The notes below the pieces were generated by a model. It was given only the letters and a program-made list of their open reading frames with translations. It searched no databases and was not told where the DNA came from. DNA of 64,000 nucleotides from Phellopilus nigrolimitatus (taxonomy: Eukaryota > Basidiomycota > Agaricomycetes > Hymenochaetales > Hymenochaetaceae): the NCBI GenBank assembly GCA_021029095.1, contig JAJOHG010000008.1:992001-1056000 (forward strand). The letters are read 5' to 3'. Of this stretch, positions 59,115-64,000 are shown piece by piece. The stretch's first letter is position 1. Each line of letters starts with the position of its first letter. A program made the translations under genes and the position numbers.

Positions 59115-59957
59115 AAACTGTGAATATGAACGACAAAGACTTATGGATGCCGCAGGGGGTATATTCCAGTATCCTCGAGACCCACGGGCATACCAAGCAC
59201 GCCACCACCTGTAAATCGTAGACATCGGTAAGCTACTTCGCAGAAATGGAAGAGAGGACTGATCTCACAATGTTCATCCGTACAAGTAATCGGACATGTT
59301 TGTGAAGTTAGAATCTTCATACAAAATCACACTATTACTGTATAGTACAGAGGCCAATATAATTACAGTTTGAGCATATCCGGAGCTGACGTGCAGACTT
59401 AACACTTCTCCCGAAGTCTGAATAAAGAAAAGGTATAATAAAGAAGAAAACAAACATAATACCGTACTGCGAGGATTCGAAATCGCATGGTCCTATAGAC
59501 ATAATTTCGGTGTGCTAGTGAGCTCCACGGTATGTCAGAGGCGCTTGGAGTGTTTGACATGCACAGAATCGATGGTAAAACCTTTCTGCTATCCTGTTTT
59601 CGAGGGTTCAGCTCTTTAAGGTAAAGGAAGCGACGTCCCCTTCTCTGCCTGACACGAAACATAAATTAGCGGCGTCTAGATTACAAGAATTTTAAGAGCT
59701 CGCTAGAGCCCGTCGGTCTGCTAAATAATAGTGAGCAGTACAGTTTCGAACATCTGTATGTAGATACATACCAATGTACCATCCATAACAGAGTAGATTC
59801 GGAAAACCAAGGCGGAGTTTGCGATTTGAAGCAAAGGACCCCAATATATATATGACGGGCAGGAATAAAGTGTACTATAGATCGACAAAAGTCAGTGAAG
59901 TGGTAAAAACAGATTCAACGGCATGACTTAACTCTCAGTGATTTTTGGACAAATTCT
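59115..59957. other. Intergenic, no gene seen
   Basis: Short frames only, between the kinase remnant and transposon copy B. Confidence 0.5.
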
Positions 59958-59959
59958 CA

Positions 59960-60707
59960 TTGGGAGCGAAGCTCCCTCTTACCGGGGTAGGGCTCCCAAA
60001 AAGCTATCATGTGACTTGCCACATGTGGCTGTGTGGCCCCCCCGTGAGAACTGGCCGTAAATGGTGCATGCCTCCGAGGCATACAGCCGTCTCTCTTCTC
60101 TTTCTCTCTCTCCCTTCGATTCAACTTGAACTCCTGAGCCCAGCAAATAAATCCTGCACTTTGACTTACCAAAAATATTATTTAAAAAAATTGGGGAGTG
60201 AATTACCACGGTAGGCTCCCAAAAGTCTATCACGTGACCAGCTGTATGAGGCTCCCCCCGTGACTGCTTATGATGCTGCGAGCCCTTCCACACTTCAACT
60301 CTTGGTCTTAGCAAATAAATTTTTCACTCTGCTTACAAAATTAAATCAGGTCTGGTGAGAAAAAAAAAAGGACTTACCAGCCTCCCTAAAGCACATCAGG
60401 GAGTGTGTAGCCCCCTTACGTGAGAACTTTGCTCTGGCTGCATCTTGGGGCATCCTCTCTACACATTGAAGTATACAAAAGCTGACATTACTAGTGGAAA
60501 TTTTTAACCATTACTTCCAGTCTCACTACACTGAAAATATTGAAGCAGTGGTAATAGAAAGCTAAAATGAAAGAGCTCAGAATAAGCCTTAGTCATACAC
60601 GCTTCGCTCCCCCCCTAATATGTGGGCACCCCACATATAAATTCATGTTCTTCCTTTTTTGGCAGCACCAATCGCTTACGTGGTTCGTCAATTTCTACAC
60701 CCACCTG
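59960..60707 (-). mobile_element. TA-type non-autonomous DNA transposon, copy B (inverted, truncated)
   Basis: Reverse complement of copy A (47781-49243) but lacking the 688 base insertion. Its terminal repeat is on the right: GTAGAAATTG-type sequence ending CCACCTG, then TA at 60708. The opposite end stops at TTGGGAGCGAAGC without a terminal repeat. It carries the empty insertion site GGTAAGAGGGAGC (minus strand). Confidence 0.7.
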
Positions 60708-60709
60708 TA

Positions 60710-61593
60710 GGTTATGATGCGTAAATGTTTGTCCGTCGGAGGTAAAAGGACGTTGAGGCTAGTTCTGCGCCACGAGGAACGAACAGGTCACGAATTGTCC
60801 GGTTTGCTGGGAGGCAGAGGCGCGCCACTCGACCATCCTGACCTCTCGAGACTGAGATATCGTGGCAACCAGGAACTTTGCTGGATGTTCGTCAATGTCT
60901 TGCATAGTTGCGTAATATCTTTACTATGACGCCATAGGAAATTTAGAGAGCACGTAGCCTGCTTGAAATGGATGGGGAGAATAGCAAGTACACGACGCAC
61001 AGTTGTTATGATTTTTGTGGCGTAACAACTCGGAAGACTTCTGCCGACCTAAAAACATTTCAATAATGACGTAATCTTCCCTTCTGGGCTCGTGACCAGC
61101 CACAAGTCTTTTCCGATAGACTACCGTTCGTGGCCGCTGGGTACAAGTCAGGATTAGAACAGCGAGCACTCTATAAATCCTCCTCTTCCTTCTTGATTGC
61201 TGGTGCTTTTTCTTGAGCGAATTGTTCTGTCAACGTCTTCGACTCTTCGCTGCATCTCGCATTGACCACTTAGCATGTCTTCTGTCCGATGCGGCAGTCC
61301 GCTACCCAGCAGACTCTTCCGATCATGTGTATTCCCCGCAGACTCCTCCGGTTGAAACTTCACCAGCCTCTCCTTCATCTTTCGATCAGGCTCACAGATT
61401 CTGCGCGTCTGTCTTCGCGTCTGGAAGAAATCTGCGTCGGCCCGTCTACTGCTTGTCATGCAAGGACTTTGTCCAAGAATATGAGAAGCAAAGACACGCG
61501 CTCTATCATGGTGCGAGTTATATATTGCAACGCTCATTAAATAAAACGGCTATTGAACTTGGGTGCAGCAAACGCTCCCAGGGTCCAATCAAA
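60710..61593. other. Upstream flank of the carboxylesterase gene
   Basis: No gene recognised. The frame used by the first esterase exon stays open from 61213, but that part lacks similarity to esterases and precedes the signal peptide. It should hold the promoter and 5' leader. Confidence 0.45.
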
Positions 61594-64000
61594 ATGCCTT
61601 GTGTCCATGCACCAGGGCACGCACTCCCGAAAACATTCCTGGTCCTGCTGCTTGCATGCACGCTCGCGGGCGCCGCGGACGCGCTGCCCGCGCTCTCCTC
61701 GCCGCTCGGGCCCGTCGTGAACCTTGGGTACGCCGCTTTCGCGGGGAACAGCACGTCCCCGGAAGGCCAGGCGGACGGGCCGGTCACGTTCTTCGGCGGG
61801 ATCCCGTACGCGCAGCCGCCGCTCGGCGACCTGCGCTTCCGCGCGCCGGCGCCACTCGACGAGCGCGTCGTGGACGCGGGCAGCGTGCCCGTCGCGGACG
61901 CGCGGAACTGGGGCCCGGCGTGCATACAGCAGCCGGCGGTAGTCGGCGTCGGGTCGGAGGGTGCGTGGGCCGCAGCCGGCGGGTGCTTGGAGCGCTCTGA
62001 GCCATGAGTTGATCGACTGATGTGACAGACTGCTTGAAATTGAATATCTGGAAACCAAGCGATGCGAAGGAGGGAGACAAGCTTCCTGTCATTTTCTACA
62101 TCCATGTGCGCCAGCCATTCGCTTTTCTCAGACTCTCGACTGACAAGACGTCACGGTCATCTAATTCCATAGGGAGGCGGCAATATCTACGGGGTGCGTC
62201 TTGCTCCTCTTTATCTCCCGGCGACCGCTTTTGACGTATCAACCGCGCCACAGACACCGCAGGGCTTCCCGCTATACGACTGGGTCAACCAGTCCTCGCC
62301 GAAGATCGTCGGCGTGAGCGTCGGCTACCGCCTCGGGCTGCTTGGCTTCCTCGCGGGCACGGCGGTACAGGCCGACGGCGCGGCGAACGCGGGGCTGCTC
62401 GACCAGCGCGCGGCGCTCGAGTGGGTGCAGCGCCACATCGCGCGCTTCGGCGGCGACCCCGGCGCGGTGACGATCGACGGCGAGAGCGCGGGCGGCGCAA
62501 ACGTCGTGATACACATCGTCTCGTATGGCGGTGCGTGCGCCCGTGCGCTTTTGTTTGCAGGGGAGTTGGGCAGCTGACGTGGATAGGTAGGGACGAAGCC
62601 GGCCCCGTTCAGGGGCGGGATCGCGCAGTCGATTGGGTATGGCCCGGTGTCGACGACGGAGGAGGCGGACGCGCTCTTCGGTTAGTCCGGAAGAAAGCAT
62701 ACAATTCACCGCCTTGACTGCGAACCGCAGAGAACGTGACGGGCGTCGTCGGATGTCCCAGCACCGGCGCGCAGGCCATGCCGTGCCTGCGAAACGCTTC
62801 AGTCGGTCCGTACCCCTCTTTTCTATTCCACGCTCTATGCCTGCTCTGACTCCCGGCGCCCCACGCGTACGCAGGCGCGCTGGTCGCCGCGATCAACAAC
62901 GTCGCGTACGGGCGCATCTCGCCGGGGCCCGTCGTCGACGGGCCGGGCGGCTTTCTCCCCGCACTGCCCTCCGCGCTCATCGCGGCGGGCAACTTCAGCG
63001 CGGTCGCCTTCGTCGGAGGCCACTGCACAAACGACGGGCGCACGTTCGTGGGCGGCACCCCCGCGCAGTTCGTGACGGACGCGGACATCGCGGCGCTCAC
63101 GTTCGGGCGCCTCGGGGAGCACGTGGTATGCTTTTTCGCGCTTTGGCTGGGCTGTTTTGTGGCTCCGGGGGATTTTCGTTTTGCTGATCTACTTCGGCTT
63201 CGTTCGCAAAAATTTAGACGGAGGAGTTGATACAGGAGGCGCTTGCGCTGTACCCTGCGCCTGGGACCCCCGGCAGCCCGTACGCGACGCAATACGCCCG
63301 CGCGGCGGAGATCGCGCAGGATACCGTCTTCAGCTGCATGTGCGTTCGCCGTCGTTCCCTGACTCCTTCGAATTCTTTGTGGGATAGACCGGCCGTTTAC
63401 CTATTCTTCCCGCTTCTTTGTTAATTTCTCCTGCAGGGACTGGTTTCTCGCGCAGAAGCTGCAGGAGAAGGGCGTGGAGAACGTCTTCACGTACAGGTAA
63501 GTTTGACGAAAGAGCTGAAGCTGGATGTTTTGTTTTGTGTGTTTTATTGACGGCATTGCAGGTTTAACACGCCGGACCCTATTGTGCTCGCAGAGTTCCC
63601 GTATGAGGGCGTCATGCACACCTCGGATCTTTTCTTCCTCTTCGATGGTGGGCAGATTTCGCTTTATGTTTTTTTTTGCACCCGTTTGAACTATTTCTCC
63701 AGGCACAAAGTGCGTCTGCTAGTGATAATTGAGCGAATTCTGTTGGGTACTGAAAGCATGCGCGCCTTCCGACGCCAGTAAGCTGCCGAACGCCGGCGCC
63801 AACTTTACAGCATTCAACGAGGTGCGTTCTTTCTTCACGCCTCCGCCGTCAGCATAACCTGGAGCCCTTCATTCAGACGGAAGCGCCGCTCTCGCAGGAG
63901 GCGATTGCGTTCTGGACGTCGTTCGTGAGCTCGGGGGACCCGTCGACGAGCCGGGCGGCGTTCTCGCCGGCGTGGCCGGGGTTTGCGACGGGCGCGCGGA
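61594..64000 (+). CDS. Secreted type-B carboxylesterase/lipase (3' partial)
   Basis: Alpha/beta-hydrolase hydrolysing carboxylic esters, predicted secreted. Predicted exons: 61594-61960, 62029-62105, 62173-62193, 62254-62530, 62591-62680, 62731-62805, 62875-63125, 63218-63339, 63437-63496, 63562-63647, 63703-63709, 63779-63821, 63877 to the window end. The N-terminal signal peptide has core FLVLLLACTLAGAADA. Family motifs are FFGGIPYAQPPLGDLRF, EDCLKLNIWKP, the oxyanion loop GGGNIYG, nucleophile elbow GESAGG, FRGGIAQSIGYGP, and the His region MHTSDLFFLF. The usual acidic residue position reads NDGRTF, with Asp rather than Glu. The start at 61594 puts the hydrophobic core near residue 15. One exon is only 7 bases (63703-63709). 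The C-terminus lies outside the window. Confidence 0.92.

Overview
The window is genomic DNA of a filamentous basidiomycete, most likely an agaricomycete (inferred). Genes are broken by many 45-75 base GT-AG introns. ATP-citrate lyase is one fused chain, and the fungal gene families present fit this group. No rRNA, tRNA, CRISPR or bacterial-type operon was seen.

Layout: (1) 1-2183 (+), a G-protein alpha subunit whose 5' end leaves the window. (2) 5383-9541 (-), an eight-exon fused ATP-citrate lyase. (3) 12.8-13.4 kb (-), the N-terminal part of a fungal NLR/STAND-type protein, apparently a relic. (4) 15053-17758 (+), a long disordered Ser/Pro-rich protein. (5) 17.8-28.9 kb, about 11 kb with no convincing gene. 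It holds a cluster of divergent repeats (20.8-24.5 kb) and then a GC-rich tract with microsatellites and repeated TACATGTA palindromes. (6) 28979-31906 (+), a bHLH transcription factor. (7) 31.9-38.2 kb, gene-poor. (8) 38230-39780 (+), an unknown protein with 67-residue tandem repeats. (9) 40966-47615 (-), the ribosome quality-control E3 ligase listerin. (10) 47.8-60.7 kb, a transposon complex. (11) 61594 to the window edge (+), a secreted type-B carboxylesterase/lipase.

The transposon complex is the most informative region. An intact Ty3/gypsy chromovirus (51096-57578; two 404 base LTRs differing at one visible position; CATTC target duplication) sits inside a short hAT-like element (50622-58025). 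That element in turn lies next to or inside a protein kinase gene. A 267 base TA-flanked MITE with perfect 52 base terminal repeats lies just upstream. Two inverted copies of another TA-type element lie at 47.8-49.2 and 60.0-60.7 kb. The first contains a 688 base insertion with 34 base terminal repeats, a 7 base target duplication and a large internal hairpin; the second copy preserves the empty site.

Two predictions about the chromovirus can be read directly from the bases. Its primer-binding site is complementary to an 11 base stretch of its own R region, which suggests Tf1/sushi-like self-priming. Its gag-pol junction has an in-phase slippery heptamer followed six bases later by a stem-loop, which suggests -1 ribosomal frameshifting.

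The cellular genes are unrelated housekeeping, signalling and secretion genes and do not form a pathway or cluster.
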